Positions 34,584 through 47,241 of a stretch of DNA of 64,000 nt are shown piece after piece (position 1 is the first letter of the stretch; every line of letters begins with the position of its first letter). A program made the position numbers and the translations under genes. The notes under the pieces are model-generated. The model did not search any database. It was not told the DNA's origin and saw only the letters and a program-made list of their open reading frames with translations. This DNA is from Varroa destructor (lineage: Eukaryota > Arthropoda > Arachnida > Mesostigmata > Varroidae). The stretch is from contig NW_019211454.1 in NCBI RefSeq assembly GCF_002443255.2, positions 27,233,565-27,297,564 on the forward strand. The letters run 5' to 3'.

Positions 34584-34853
34584 AATCAGTGGGCGGCCCA
34601 AGCCGCTGACCCAATTTCAACACAATCTAAACGTGAATTTAATAATATATCATTCTTTGGATACGTGGATATAGCTAATCTACTGAAAATATCGACTCCA
34701 GCTGGACTGTTGAACGCCGGTCGTTTTTATTCCCTTGGCATCACTTCCTCCAAACACCTACCTATACTAACATTAGGTGTTGGGCAATATGGGGAAATAC
34801 CACAATTGGAGTTGTATCGTCAACTGGAGCCGTGTTTCGAAAACGCTTGGTAG
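34584..34853 (+). CDS. Candidate terminal coding exon, 89 residues
   Basis: A textbook acceptor (caaattttattctgtag) opens an 89-codon frame that closes with TAG at 34851. The acceptor TAG would be an in-frame stop, so the open frame begins exactly at the splice site. The residues look globular: WAAQAADPISTQSKREF, SFFGYVDIANLLKISTP, then glycine-rich and acidic stretches. GC content is higher than the AT-rich flanks. The preceding exon must end in phase 0 and was not found. I do not recognise the protein. The composition and the match of frame start to acceptor make this one of the better single-exon calls. Confidence 0.45.
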   Translation, partial: NQWAAQAADPISTQSKREFNNISFFGYVDIANLLKISTPAGLLNAGRFYSLGITSSKHLPILTLGVGQYGEIPQLELYRQLEPCFENAW

Positions 34854-34939
34854 CTGACTGACTCGCTAGCCAGCGAGTCTTCGAAGAGTTTTGAAATACT
34901 CCTCTATAGTTCAGCCAAAAGATAGATCAACAAACAGCG

Positions 34940-35010
34940 AGGCGAGGATGGCCTCCGTAGCTCGATGGAAAGGACCGATAAGCGTCATGCCTCAGGGCAG
35001 GTAATATTGA
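34940..35010 (+). repeat. Possible tRNA-derived SINE head, decayed
   Basis: The stretch gcctccgtagctcgatgg resembles a tRNA 5' half with a polymerase III A box (TAGCTCGATGG). About 50 bases on, ggtaatattgaaatt is a damaged B-box-like string. A tRNA-like cloverleaf is not preserved, so this is a decayed SINE at best. Confidence 0.3.
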
Positions 35011-38000
35011 AATTAACTCAGCTACGCCATTTGGGTTTGGACGAAAGATCGTGAAAGCTAAAAATGACAGAAAGGCTGAGCAATTAATTTATTGTTAGAA
35101 AATATAACCAGTGATGACTATTGCCAAGAGGGTAGAATGTAGTTCAAGCGAAAGTTTGTTTCAGTGCAGAAGCGAAAGCGGTTTGCTGGATAATAGGTGT
35201 GTACATTGAGCAAAAAAATTACTACGAATTAATTAATAATGAAAAATTAAGGATGGATTAATACAAGAAAACAGCACAAAGAGAATTCTATTTGTAGTAA
35301 GTCGTCCGTACCGGGAGAAGGCTTGTACGATCGATGCCTATGGTTTTCTTAGCTAGTGGTCCAAACCAACCTGCACGCAGGTGTCTGTTGTCGATTCGCG
35401 CAATGATCTGTTAAATTTCTTCTGATAACATGACAACTAATAATAATGGTACATATTGTTGCTAAATGTTTTACTTGCAAGGGAAACCGAAGAAGCTTTC
35501 CATTGTGTCCTCTTGTTACATTATTTCTATCAGATCGATCATATTGAATCAGTTTTCTTTTACAATGGCTTCCTTTAATATTCAGCTAAGGAGCGTATTG
35601 ATATCTGTACTTTGAAGTAAAAGGAGAACAAAACGAAGGCGGCATCGTGATGCGTGCATGGCGTTGTTAGCACACATCTAAGCCGTAGTGTTTTATGTTG
35701 AGTAATAGCATTTCTTATTAGGCTAGCAGACACTTGACGTGGGCACGATATGTGTATAACAAACGTGGTCCAATGCCGTAAAAGTGTTTCATCAGAATTA
35801 AAATTGTCGCAGATACAGGGGATTTGGATGCTAACAAATCTCTATAGGGTGAAGAGGGCGTTTAGATTTCCCGTTGTGCAGACGGCTCGCAATTCCTGAA
35901 TCCGTTAACGTACAGCATTTAATGCGTTATCAAATGCGAAATCTAAGTTTCCTTGTTTGATATTTCCGGGAAGATTCTAGTTAGGCGAAGTGTTTAAGGG
36001 ATCGATGCGACCATCAAAGTTTTACGTAACACACCGTACGTTTCTCTGAATGTCCACAACAAGGGAATCTCGACAAGGGAATTTTCGTGTAACAGCATTC
36101 AGATAATGCCAAAAGTTTTCATGGAAGCTACAGCGATCTTTAAATATGGATGCTTATTTTAGCCTAAATGGTTTAACACAACCTATTTTAACAACAATAT
36201 GGAGAGAGACAGAAATAGGCTTAAGTTGGCCAAAAAAGGGATTTTAGTTACCCCTATGCAGAAGATGTGCACTGATAGCTATTACTAGAAAACAGCCACA
36301 ACAAACAAAGAAGTGATTTAAAAACGCGTAAACAACCATAAATATAGTCCGTAATTGAACCAACATTTCTTGACATTATTGACCTATTGATCTGATACGC
36401 TTATATAATAACTGTAAGGTGAGGAATGTAGGCAAACCTGTGCCTGATTATAAAAAACAACAATTCCCTTTATATTTTAGAGAGGGAAGTCTACATTTCG
36501 AGGCAGCGCGTGAGATTTTAACACTTTTTACAAACACTTTCATAATTACAATTATCATCGGGTAGCTGTTATATATTAAACAATTTCAATAGGCCAGCAA
36601 TAGCATAGGACTCGGCACTATGTACTCACACGTTTATCACGCCGACATCCTCAGCTTCCTGCGTATGAAAGCAATAATAGTCCACAGATAAAGAGGACCG
36701 TCATAGAAAAATATTTCTCCATTCATTTATATACGTATACGTATATATATGTATTTTTTTTTAACAAGAATGTATTGTACACAGGTACTAAAATCTGAAA
36801 AAGATCAGTATTAAGATGAATAAATACTTTTTTTTACAGCCTTTTAAGCTTGTTTACGCATCGCAAATCCGATTTGTTTTCATGTTGACTATGAACTGCA
36901 GCTGATAGTTAAAAAATCGAAAGGATTGAATCTAAGGCCACCAAACAAGGCTCAACCTATAATCATTCTCTCATAATAAGTGTCCACAGCAGTATTCGCC
37001 GCAATTCGTTCCAGAGAATAGATTGTCATGTTCATATAAACATCGAACACAATACACCGTGCTCATATACACTGTGTGTTATTAATATATCGTTGAATAA
37101 AAGGTTCAGTGTTTAGTCGGGTTGCAGCTGCGTATCACATCCCACGTCACCCCATCGTTCCACTCCGTATTCTACCTTCTACTGCTATCTCTACGACCCC
37201 TTTGCGACAGGAACAGTAGGCCTTACACGCAGGGCCACCTGCCACTATGCAGTTATCCCGCCCCAACGCGTCGTTGCCATCTGCGAACAGTTTTAGCCTT
37301 GTGGACGCCTCATACGTCTCACCGCGGGGCGCCATACGACAACTGCCTACCAAACCCGATATATGGGCTTCACACCGCCTCGTGCGTTCTCGCTCACTCT
37401 ACGGCTAACATGGTTCCCAGGCAAATGGATAGTGCGTCAAGAGGAGGTCAGGCAGCCAGTCGGGCAGTCAACTCCTATCGGACTTATAAAACCGAGTGTG
37501 GACCAGAGTTCGACAGCTGCCAAAGGGGTTTGTCGCCTGAAATTTAAATATTTCGTTAGGGGAAGCGGCACCCCACGTCTTGATGACATCTCTCTCCATC
37601 TCGATTTCCTTATAGCTCGGAGTTTTTGCCGATAGCCTATGAGACGCATTTAGAAACCGGTAAATCCATAAATGAATCGGAACGCTGTATATTAGAGGAA
37701 GATATTGTTCTACTGCAGTTACATTATGACAATACAAAGGTACGCCTACCGTGTGCACGTACTTTCCATTCTCTTGAATGTGTTGGCCGTTGGATGTCAA
37801 AAGACTTTCGTGCACAGCTTTCAATAACTGTTTGAAATGCCTTAATGTCGGCACGTTTTTAAATCAATACTTAGTTAATTAACAAAGTAAACACTGGTCT
37901 TGATATTAACACGACATGAAAATATGTTGCAAAAGTATCTCTAGTGTTTCAACATAGACTTGGTTTGCATATTGAAAATTTAAACAATTTAACTTGATTT

Positions 38001-41000
38001 GTTCTGAATATAAAATGTTTATGCCAAAGATCATCCTTCCAGCTGTGAAAATAAGCACATGTTTCCTTGAAAAAAGTACTCGATGTCAAAGAATATGGTG
38101 TAAATAATAGAGACACCTAATGGTGGAGCATGGATAAAGACTTTCGAAGGAATCGTACCGTTTTAAACAATTTTAATCAGTCTCTATGAGCATGTATATG
38201 AACATCTATGATCGAGTGTAATTTAGTGGAAGCACATCTTCATAGCCGAAGTCATCACAAAAAAAAAGTGATAACTTTTCAGCACTATAAGAACAAACCA
38301 TGGCATATTCATGGCCATGGCCATTCATCCTAGGCAACTAACTTAACCGTGGTCACCTGAAACTTGATAGGTTTTACCATCATTGAAAAGGTTTCATTGA
38401 GAATTCTGTTAACTCGTTATATTCAAAGAACGGCTTTGCACAGGAATCACGCTTCAATTTGCCTGAAGCATTAAACTTGTATTTCATTACTTTTAGCTGT
38501 AAGTTATTATATTGTAGCCTGCAGCTAAAAACAGGGTGAGTGCAAACTGGTGCCCGTGCAGTTGTTCAAGTTTCGTTGGCTTTTACATTGTTTGATCCGT
38601 CTGTAGTAATTTGCCGTCTGACACATTTTAGAAGTCACATACGTAACCAGTTTAGCGATTTGTTTGTCCTTAACAATAATTTCACATCATGGCCATTACA
38701 ACAAACTCCCAAAATGGATTCTGAACAACAGCGGCAAAAATCCGTACAGTACAATAAATGTTATCCTGATAATTTTCTGCTGTCCCCATCGTTTTATTCT
38801 CGTTAATAATAACGAAAGAGAAAAACGCAGTATTTGCTTCATTTACGCTCCTACGGGCTGAACAACCGAAACGCTGCACGCAATTCGAGCAGCATTAACG
38901 GAAGGACGAAGTGTATGACAGCGAGATAGGGAAAGTAAACCAGCGGACAAAGAACGGCAGGACTGGGTGAAAATGATGATGAAAACAAGAGTAGATCCGA
39001 GAAAAGGTATGGGGGAAGTAAAAATTATAAATACTTCTGTCGTTCCGGCTACTTGCCTGCGGTCCTTTGGGGAACAAGTCGGCTAATCTCTCTTTTACGT
39101 GGACGCGTGCCCTTATCCGGTCAGAACGTGCAGCAAGATGGGTTGCAGTAAAAGCGTTGCAGGCTACTATCCCACAGCCAGTAGTGCGGGATGATGGCGA
39201 AAAGGTCAGAAGAATATGTACATGCCGGCAAGAAATCGCTCTAGCGCTCTTACCAACTGCTTCAGCGTCTGTTGGGACGATGAGGCGTCTCAGAGGCTAA
39301 AGATGGGGAAAACAGCTTCCATTGGACGCCGTTTTACTAACGTAAGAGTGGGACAAAGCTTTTGGGGTGTGAGATCGGTAGAGGAGGTGCTGTGGAATGG
39401 GAGAAGGGGAATGGAAAGTCGCAGTAAAGGCGGAACGCTGAAAAACGTAGAAGGCTCGTTAGCCTTAACACTGGTTAAGGACCGACGGTCGTTCCTTTGC
39501 GAGCTCTCAGACAGCAGACGAGCGGGTGGTTTGAGAATAGGCAGCTGGCTGCAAATAAAGCCCGACCTATTGCGTCCTTTCTCCTGCCTTTTTCTGTTCC
39601 CTCCGACTTTCTACCGTCCTCACTCGGTAGCCCTACAGCTGGAACTTTCCCCACCATCCCAGCTTTGCTTTCCTCTATCCCATTTAGTCGCCCCGCGAGT
39701 ACTAGTGTACTGCTACGGCCACAACTGAGGCTCTGACCGAAATGACCTAATGTATCTCATGTACTATAACAACAGCAGAATCGAGAGTCACCACAGCGAC
39801 AAGCCGCTATGGTACACCATGAAGGATGACGTCAGTAACAACAGTGACTGAACAGAATCTCAAAACCATTTGGTCCTCATACCCGTTCACTGAGTCTACC
39901 ATAGTCCAATCCTACCATCATTTGTGTAGTGAGACCCACTGTTTGCTTGAACACAAAGCTCCCAGATCTCCATAGACCGCGGTACGAGCCCCTACGGAAC
40001 TCTAACTCAGAGGACAGGGCTGCAGTCAACATTACTGAGTGTGCCTGAGACAACTACATTGACGCTAGAAAAAAAAAAAAACTGAAAAACTGATAAAGCA
40101 GAGTCGCCCCAAACTATGCCAAGTGACAATTGCATAAACGTACAAATTGGTTGAAGTTTACAGCTTTGTTTATAAGTACGAAGAAGAATTGTGAAATAGA
40201 CGTCTGTTAAAGGTTGAAACGGCAATCTATGGTGGTTTTGGATGGTAAGATCGATATGCATACAGGATCCGTTCTAGTAATACCTGGATCCAGTGTACGC
40301 TAATTAGGACAGCAGTCATTCTCGTTTTTCTTCCTTATTGACTTCCGCAGTCAACTATTGTCAGATCTCATTAGATGCTACTTTCGTTAACCATGAAGTT
40401 TCTGCCTAAAATCAATAATTTGCTCACATGTAATGTTTAACACACACATCTTCTACGTACTCTCTTCTTCGGCACGAGAGACCCCACTCCAGCGTATTTA
40501 AACACGACACTATCACCTTCGTCGAGCTCGAATCACGATGAATTAAGTGTCGAATGGGAACACTAAGCGATTTCCAATATACGGAGTGCATAATGGAACC
40601 GTCTGTTGTCGTAGCATTTGCGAGTTTTCAAGGGTGGGGTGGTCATGGCTGTATAGATTTGGGACCATATCATCCGCCAGCCGGCGTTGGGGCGTCTGAT
40701 TAGAGCGCCGGAAGTGCAGTTACATTGAAATATGCACACACTTGCAGCAGCAAACAACGGGGTAGGAAACAAACGATTACAAACGTCGCGGCCTGGGGAT
40801 GATTGCTTGAAACCATAGCGTACCGACTGAGCAGACAGTAGCGAAAACGTTTAGAGCAAAAGCTCACGTGCTGAAAAGGAAAAAACATTTTTTGTTCTTA
40901 ATTTAATGCGAACTTTGTGTCACATTTAGATAGTCTAAAACAGACGGCATAGTATGCGCCTATAACACTATTAGTCCGAAAATTATTTAAATAACCATAT

Positions 41001-41834
41001 TTGAAATAGATAGATACGTAAATTATAGATGCGATTTCCAGTCTTCTCGATTCCCTCAACTTTGTACAGTAAGTTGTCTCAGCTATAGAATAGCGCAAAA
41101 ATTGGCTTTTTATAGTCTAGCCACTTATTAGCTATGCTGCCATAAAGCCACTTACAAGTAACCAGCTTAAAATTTCAGCACCAATCCGATTCTTAAACTT
41201 CATATATATTTAGTAGTCGTACACTTTTAACGACCAAATATCGTTCTCATGGGAGCTGTCAGCATTTCAATGAATCTTCGAATTGTTTATTCTCTATTCA
41301 TAGGTTAGGTTTAGTTTGTATTTTTGTATACTACGTTCTGCGCATTACGGCGCGTCTCAGGTATTGACTAGAAGGACGAGAAAAACTGATGCTCACACTA
41401 CTTTTCTTCTATGTGTCCTTATTTGTCTATCAGCTTGCGTCCTTCAGTCTCATGTCTAGAACCTGTTCGAGCTCTCTACAAGGCAGAAAAAAGTTAACTT
41501 GTTGTCTATACTTTTATGACCCTAGCAGCGGATCGTAGCTAGTTTATATCGTACTCAGAACACATATGATTGTGACGCCTCAGAACGAAGCGCGGAAGCA
41601 ATCATGAAAAGCATGGTTTCTGGTGTTTCTGTTGCCATGTTTCCACACCGATATCTTTAAAGTGAGGTTTTCGAATTCTGCTTAGATATACTCGACACGC
41701 GAAGTAAACAATTTATTAAGATAGTTGTTTCTGCTAATGGGCTGGCAAATCGAGCGAGTTTTGTGTACATATATTTACTTAATATTTGTGCTTCGTCTCT
41801 ATCTGTTACCAATCAAGTCATTGAAGAAGAACTT
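35011..41834. other. Long stretch without a supported gene
   Basis: 35011-37120 is AT-rich, with a 20-bp perfect palindrome at 36728-36747. A GC-richer island at 37120-37860 has open frames on both strands, the longest 141 codons on plus and 128 on minus, with no ATG start and no clear splice pair. A second island at 38900-40000 holds a plus-strand frame (39216-39728, 170 codons unspliced) with an internal ATG at 39303 and a GTAAGA donor at about 39341. I could not confirm any of these. 40020-41834 is AT-rich. The island frames may be chance or short exons. Confidence 0.35.
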
Positions 41835-42123
41835 ATGGCACCGAGGTTATCGGCATTCTGTGCTCTCATTCAAATTAGGTTGTTTGTTAAACCAGCGTTG
41901 GTTTTTATGCTCCGTAAGTACTCTTTCGTCGCCCTCTCTATCTGCATATCGTATAATTACTGTAGTTAATAAGAAAGCAAACCTTTCAAGGTTTGAATGG
42001 AAGTGACCTTTTATAGTTTTTTATTGTCGGAGACGATGATTGGGATGTTTCTGTATTTTATACCATTTCGATCTTGCAGAAAAGAGTCGCGGTAGCTTAG
42101 TACGCATATATTGCCTCAAGTAA
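41835..42123 (+). CDS. Candidate two-exon short gene
   Basis: An ATG in good context (acttATGG) begins 26 codons plus one base (MAPRLSAFCALIQIRLFVKP, then a hydrophobic end) that finish at a perfect donor (TGCTCC|GTAAGTA) at 41913. A pyrimidine-rich acceptor (accatttcgatcttgcag) at 42079 leads into a phase-matched block of 13 codons ending at 42123. The intron is 166 nt. The product would be about 40 residues with a signal-anchor-like start. The same frame is open well upstream of the ATG, and another frame using the same donor is open too, so the model is tentative. Confidence 0.22.
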
Positions 42124-42531
42124 TTTAAGTAAAATAATGGTAAATACACACATAATAGTAGCTCTGAATGCTGTACAGTTTATGAGTTATTCGAACGCAT
42201 ATCCCTATATAACGGATACCTAAATCATTTGTGTAGGAATTCAAAAGGATGGTGTATCTATGTGTTCGACTGAAACATTTTGCTATTTTTTCTTTCATTC
42301 TCTGATGGATGCTTACGCAGCACAGCCGGCACAAAATAAACACTTGCACTTTGCCAAAAATCGACTGTAAAATCCAAGATGGTTGATTATGGATTTGGTT
42401 AACCTGAGCTCATGACTTTGGAAAAGGTCTGTGTGCTGTCATTTCAGAATCTATCAAATTTATAGCACACTAAACCGTTGGGGGCCGTCGAAGTTCGAAC
42501 ACAATCTAATCGTGCGTACACCTATTCTAAC

Positions 42532-42574
<43 letters not shown>

Positions 42575-43349
42575 GAGAACTTATGCTGTTAGTTGAATTA
42601 TACGCATCGCTTTAGCAGAAAAATAATGGCGGTTCTTACTCTAAAGAAAATACGGAGTCACTCGATAGTCTCTCTGTACAACCTTGTCCCATCACCAATC
42701 AATTTCCTTATGCTGCGTATGCCAAATCTTTCCTGGTTTGCTGTTGAAGAACTCGTCTGTCGTGATTTTAAAGCTCGCTTTATTGTTAAATGCGCTATTA
42801 CGAGTTTCATCTTCCAGCGATCGGAGAAAAAGGGGGACTCTATTCATGAGACCTCTAGAAAATATGCAGGTGCAAATAACCTTTTATCGAAGCTCCTACG
42901 CGACAACTTTGACGACCTTTGCATTGTTTAGCCTAGCATTCTTGCGGAAGAGAAGGGTTTTATTCGATGTAACTGGGCGATATTCCGATTTTTAACGACT
43001 CGTTTCTCATCAGTATCTCTTAACATGTAAACCACTTAACATCAGTCAGGGTCGTTTTGGTAATCTGATTTGGATCTGACTTGACCTTTGGCTTGTGCTA
43101 ATCTCCACAGGCCACACATGCCTTTCGTATTGACACCTCTGTCTCTGATCACCCGTAAAAATCTGTATCACAAATATGCCTGTATGGCTGCGTATTGTTG
43201 GGAGAGATGCTGAGAGGGCAATAAAAAAAAAAGGGTCTAAAAAGACTCTTCACAGAACCTACAATGCAGCTTATCGAAAGGATTTGGCTGGCCATAGATA
43301 TATAATTGCGAATCATCTTCTCAGGCGACTCAATGTTGTTTGCCGGCAG
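42124..43349. other. Non-coding; GA microsatellite and ATG frames
   Basis: GA repeats occupy 42533-42578. A plus-strand ATG frame (about 42626-42931, 101 codons, start context aataATGG) and a 66-codon basic ATG frame (43176-43376) are open without further support. Confidence 0.35.
42533..42578. repeat. GA microsatellite
   Basis: About 23 GA units with one GGGA interruption. Confidence 0.95.
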
Positions 43350-43529
43350 TCTTCTATCAGAAATACTTTCAGATAGTCTCCGTCGACGTTGGATGGCTGA
43401 CGGAAACAAAAAGGGTTTTTCCATGCTCAAGACAATACTACTGTATTCAGCAAACCGCCTTTAAGCAGTTGTCCGGATCAGATGAAAATATATCCCGAAC
43501 TCTCAGCAGCTGTTCGGGCTGGGCGGAAC
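43350..43529 (+). CDS. Candidate internal coding exon
   Basis: An acceptor (caatgttgtttgccggcag) and a donor (GCGGAAC|GTAAGAT) bound 180 bases that are open throughout: two leading bases, 59 codons, one trailing base. The residues alternate aromatic, hydrophobic and polar (YQKYFQIVSVDVGWLTETKR) with four cysteines and a serine-rich end (SGSDENISRTLSSCSGW), like an extracellular domain. Both splice sites and the open frame agree, but no partner exon was placed. No family recognised. Confidence 0.36.
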
Positions 43530-46521
43530 GTAAGATGTAACAGGCATCGAAAGTGCGCGTTCTTCCAACAAAAACATCAATTTTTCTGGGTCTGAACTAG
43601 CGATAAAATTTTATTCACTACACAATGAATATATAATGGGTTCACGAAAGAGAGAATCTTTTGAAAAATACACAGAGTTAAATAAACATTGGAAATGTGA
43701 AGAAGAGACAAAGATTTCGAAAACTACCATTATTTTCCCTAACAGAATGTGAAACCTAAGACTAGAATTCCTAACTCTCCTTTTTAAAGAGATACATTAA
43801 CTCCGCTAACTGCCGTAATATTTTTTTGTATTCTTTTTTTAAAAAAGATGTAATATAGAAGAAAACATTTAGATTTGTCACATATCTTCTACCTTACTGT
43901 CTAAAATCAATAAGCGCTATTGTATACACAACATGCTTAATCCAATATCATGAGCTCCAACAAGAACTTGTTTATATTCAAGAACAAGTGTTTTTCGTTG
44001 ACCGGCATTCTCGATATTCTAAGGAGTTTTTTTTTAAATAGAGCGATAACATCTACGATAGTGTAAACTGTTAGGTTAGTTAATAACTAGAAAATTAATT
44101 AATGCTTCTTATCCAGTTTTTGAAAGGGAAGACCTCTGTCACGGGCCAATATACACGTTCCTCATAATAACAGGGAATTTTTTAGAAGAACTTGTATTTA
44201 TCGGCTAACAGTTTTAGGTAGACCATGTTAAGACACAGCTTTTTGCAGACATCATTCTCCAGCTTAAGACCCACTTGTACAGCCATAAGCCGCAGACGTA
44301 CGGGGGTGCTCACCACCAATGTTCATATTCGAAATGTTCGTATTATATATCACAGCACACGTCGTAGACAGAATCCTATTCTTCATGGAAAAGACTATTG
44401 TAACTAGAGCATAAATCATATAGAATACATATGTAAGCATATAGACTAATCATTACTTTGTCAGTGTTTCTACTACAACTTCTTCATGAAGAATTTACGT
44501 AGTTTCGCTGGTTTCAATACGTACGGCTATTGTCTCTCATATCAACCATTGAAAGGGTTTTAATTGTCCGTAGTCCTTCAATGTAGAAATTATTGAATAT
44601 CTGGAAAATAATGTGGGCACGAAGAGATCATTAGGCAGATGGGTGATCAGATCTGCTTACGCAAATGCACTCTTACAGGTGCAGATGGATGCATTGACGG
44701 TTCCTATCGTTAACTAAAAGTTTATAGCGATATATAGATCTGCTAAATCCCTAATGACCCCTCACGCGAATCAAAGTCAATGTTTTGAGTTGAAAACACA
44801 ATGAACGATGAAGACGAAATCGAAAGCATTTTAGATTATACGGTGCGCTTTTGCCAACGATGTCGAATCATGAATGGCTGCTCCTTGTGCATAAGGTAAT
44901 TTAAATCCTATTTTATGAGGTTTACGACCTAGACGAAAGCGTAACCCGCGTTTGTGCCAGTGTATACGGAGCTCGATTATAAACAATCGTTTTTATCAAT
45001 GAAAGGTCCATGTATGGCTTTTATTATTATTAATAATAATAATAATATTGTGTTAGTATGTGTGATTCCAATATCTACACGATATAGAAACGCACATGAT
45101 GCCATGTTGGGCAAGAACCCACTATACACAAGAAGTTCATATTCGATACTGAACTAGATGATCGTCTTGGAACAACGATGGTGACAAAAGCGTTTTCTTC
45201 TACAGGATTTCACCAATCTTTTCAGCGACGGCTTGCGCTTCACCCTTATGTTATAATGCTTTGAAATCCAATAGAAGTTTAAATTAATACGCCATCTTAT
45301 AAACAATGAAAAGCTGAAATTGATAAGAGCTAATGGTCTTTAATTTCACAAGTTTAACCCAGTGTAGGTGTTGTCAATCTGCGTTGGTCAATACTAATGT
45401 AAAGCTGTCCATTCAGAGAAACAAATTACCCTATCAAGCTAGAGACATCTCACCTATGTCCACATTGAAACATGTGCGATGGAAACATCGAGACTCATTT
45501 GGCTCATGTTAAAAAAAGACTATTGAGTATGAAACTCGTTGATTTGTGCAGTCGTGTTGCACATCTCTCACATTAACTCCACTCAACACATTGTTATAAT
45601 GCAGATTTATTCAGAGTTTTTTCTATCATAAACGTAACTCGTTAACTCAGGGCTCATAGCCTAATTCTTAGTAAGGTTATATCGTAAAGATTTCTTTTGC
45701 GAAAATAAAGGTTCATAAAGAGACATGATATCAAAACATTCTACGAGTGCGTCGTTTAATAAGTAAATTTGGATTTTTATAGAAAAATTTAAGTTAAGTA
45801 TATATAAAACGTGGTGTTTTTCAACAAATGAATTTATATACACACGCGAATATGTATATAAATATAAATTCTATTTTTATAATTCGGGAGCCTTCTACAG
45901 AAATCTCATGTCACAACAAACACGACAGTGAACTTCTCAGGCGTCCTACTCGAAGTGTATATCTATAAAGAAATTTCAATTTAAAAAACAACCAGAACGA
46001 AAAGACTGTAAGTATGCGGAGAAAACATTACCTTAAATGTCCTGCTCAAGAAAATGTAAGATGAAGCAGCGGTAATTACACAACACAAATCAGATGTTAC
46101 TATCGATGGTCATTGCTAGACCCTCTGCACTTTTATGAGATCAACTTTGAGATTCGTACTGATAAGGATACCTCATTAACCTAAACACCACGATGAAGCT
46201 GATTATTGTTCTACAATGAATTGTATTCATATGGAATAAGTGAATTTCTATTTGTGTACATATACGAATATGTACATAAATATAGATTCTACATTTACGA
46301 AGCCCGGTACAGCCTACGAAGTTTAGACCCGTGGCGACGTGTACCCGTGACGTTTACTACGATAATAAAGCGAATTATTATTTGCTATGAGTAATTTGAA
46401 GACGCCACCGTTTTTCTCGAACTATGTAAAGTTCCATATTTGAGAAAAAAAATTCCAACAGACAACGGTCACAAATACACTAATGGCTTCAGCCATCTTT
46501 CCTGACGTACCACATAGGGTC

Positions 46522-46552
<31 letters not shown>

Positions 46553-47220
46553 TAATATACCGAATAAATGTGACGCTGCGTTGTTTGCAGATTAGAAGTT
46601 TCCTAGGCATTTCCACAGATAAGACCCAAACACTCCGAGCATACGAGGTCATATACTCTAAATGAACTATGTCTATAGTACAATCCTCCCTGTAATCATC
46701 ATCTTAGTGAAAAAACGTCATACGTAAACTTATCTAAACACATCGAGCTAATCTTGTCCGTTACCTACTTCTGTGCATGTGACCCCAGGGCCAACTTAAA
46801 GGCAACAGATAAAGAGAACAAAGCTCGGTTGTCAAATAACCAGTTTAGTTTATCTGTACATATAAAGCAGGGTACTTATATATGCGATAAAAAGTCTGCC
46901 AGGTTTGGTTATACGACTGCAAGTTTACCTGTGTGGTTGAAAAAGCTATTGCTGCACTTACTATGTGAACCTATTGCACAACTTACATTTATTCCATTAC
47001 GGTTTTCACGGGCACCTTTACTACCTGCTTCTGTAAAGTCAAGGTATTGTCTAAGCCATTCTTTTACTGCTTTTTATCTTTTCCTTCTGCTGCCAGCTTT
47101 CCGATTGCTGGTTTCGATTGTTTGCCACCTACTATTTGAACACTCTACTATCGCGTCTCTATTATTCTACGACCCTGCGCTTATGTTACGCTAAAACTGG
47201 CCTTTATTTTTAATACCTAG
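43530..47220. other. AT-rich stretch without supported genes
   Basis: Holds an ATT/AAT palindromic run at 45020-45047, two diverged direct copies of a 33-base string (45847-45879 and 46265-46297, 29 of 33 identical), and TA repeats at 46522-46547. A plus-strand frame at 46754-47194 (146 codons, no ATG start) is within chance length for this window. Confidence 0.4.
46522..46547. repeat. TA microsatellite
   Basis: About 13 TA units. Confidence 0.95.
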
Positions 47221-47241
47221 GTCATTCCGACGACCAAACAG
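47221..47241 (+). CDS. Candidate 21-nt microexon
   Basis: A strong pyrimidine-rich acceptor (ctttatttttaatacctag) and a strong donor (AACAG|GTAAGC) are exactly 21 bases apart. Translated in phase 0 the block gives VIPTTKQ. Microexons of multiples of three are known in animal genes, where they add a few residues without changing frame. The idea rests only on two good splice sites so close together. Confidence 0.22.

Noticed and set aside
37122..37547. 141-codon plus-strand open frame
   Set aside because: It begins without ATG, both strands are open, and no splice pair or known motif was found. Length is within chance for this window and its GC content.
39216..39728. 170-codon plus-strand open frame, longest in the window
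   Set aside because: No ATG at its start and no homology I recognise. An internal ATG at 39303 with a donor at about 39341 is possible, but there is no partner exon.
40007..40261. Minus-strand terminal exon after a T-rich tract
   Set aside because: The acceptor is good, but only 18 codons follow it before the stop and nothing else supports a gene.
46754..47194. 146-codon plus-strand open frame in AT-rich DNA
   Set aside because: At this base composition about one frame of such length is expected by chance. It has no ATG start and a weak acceptor.
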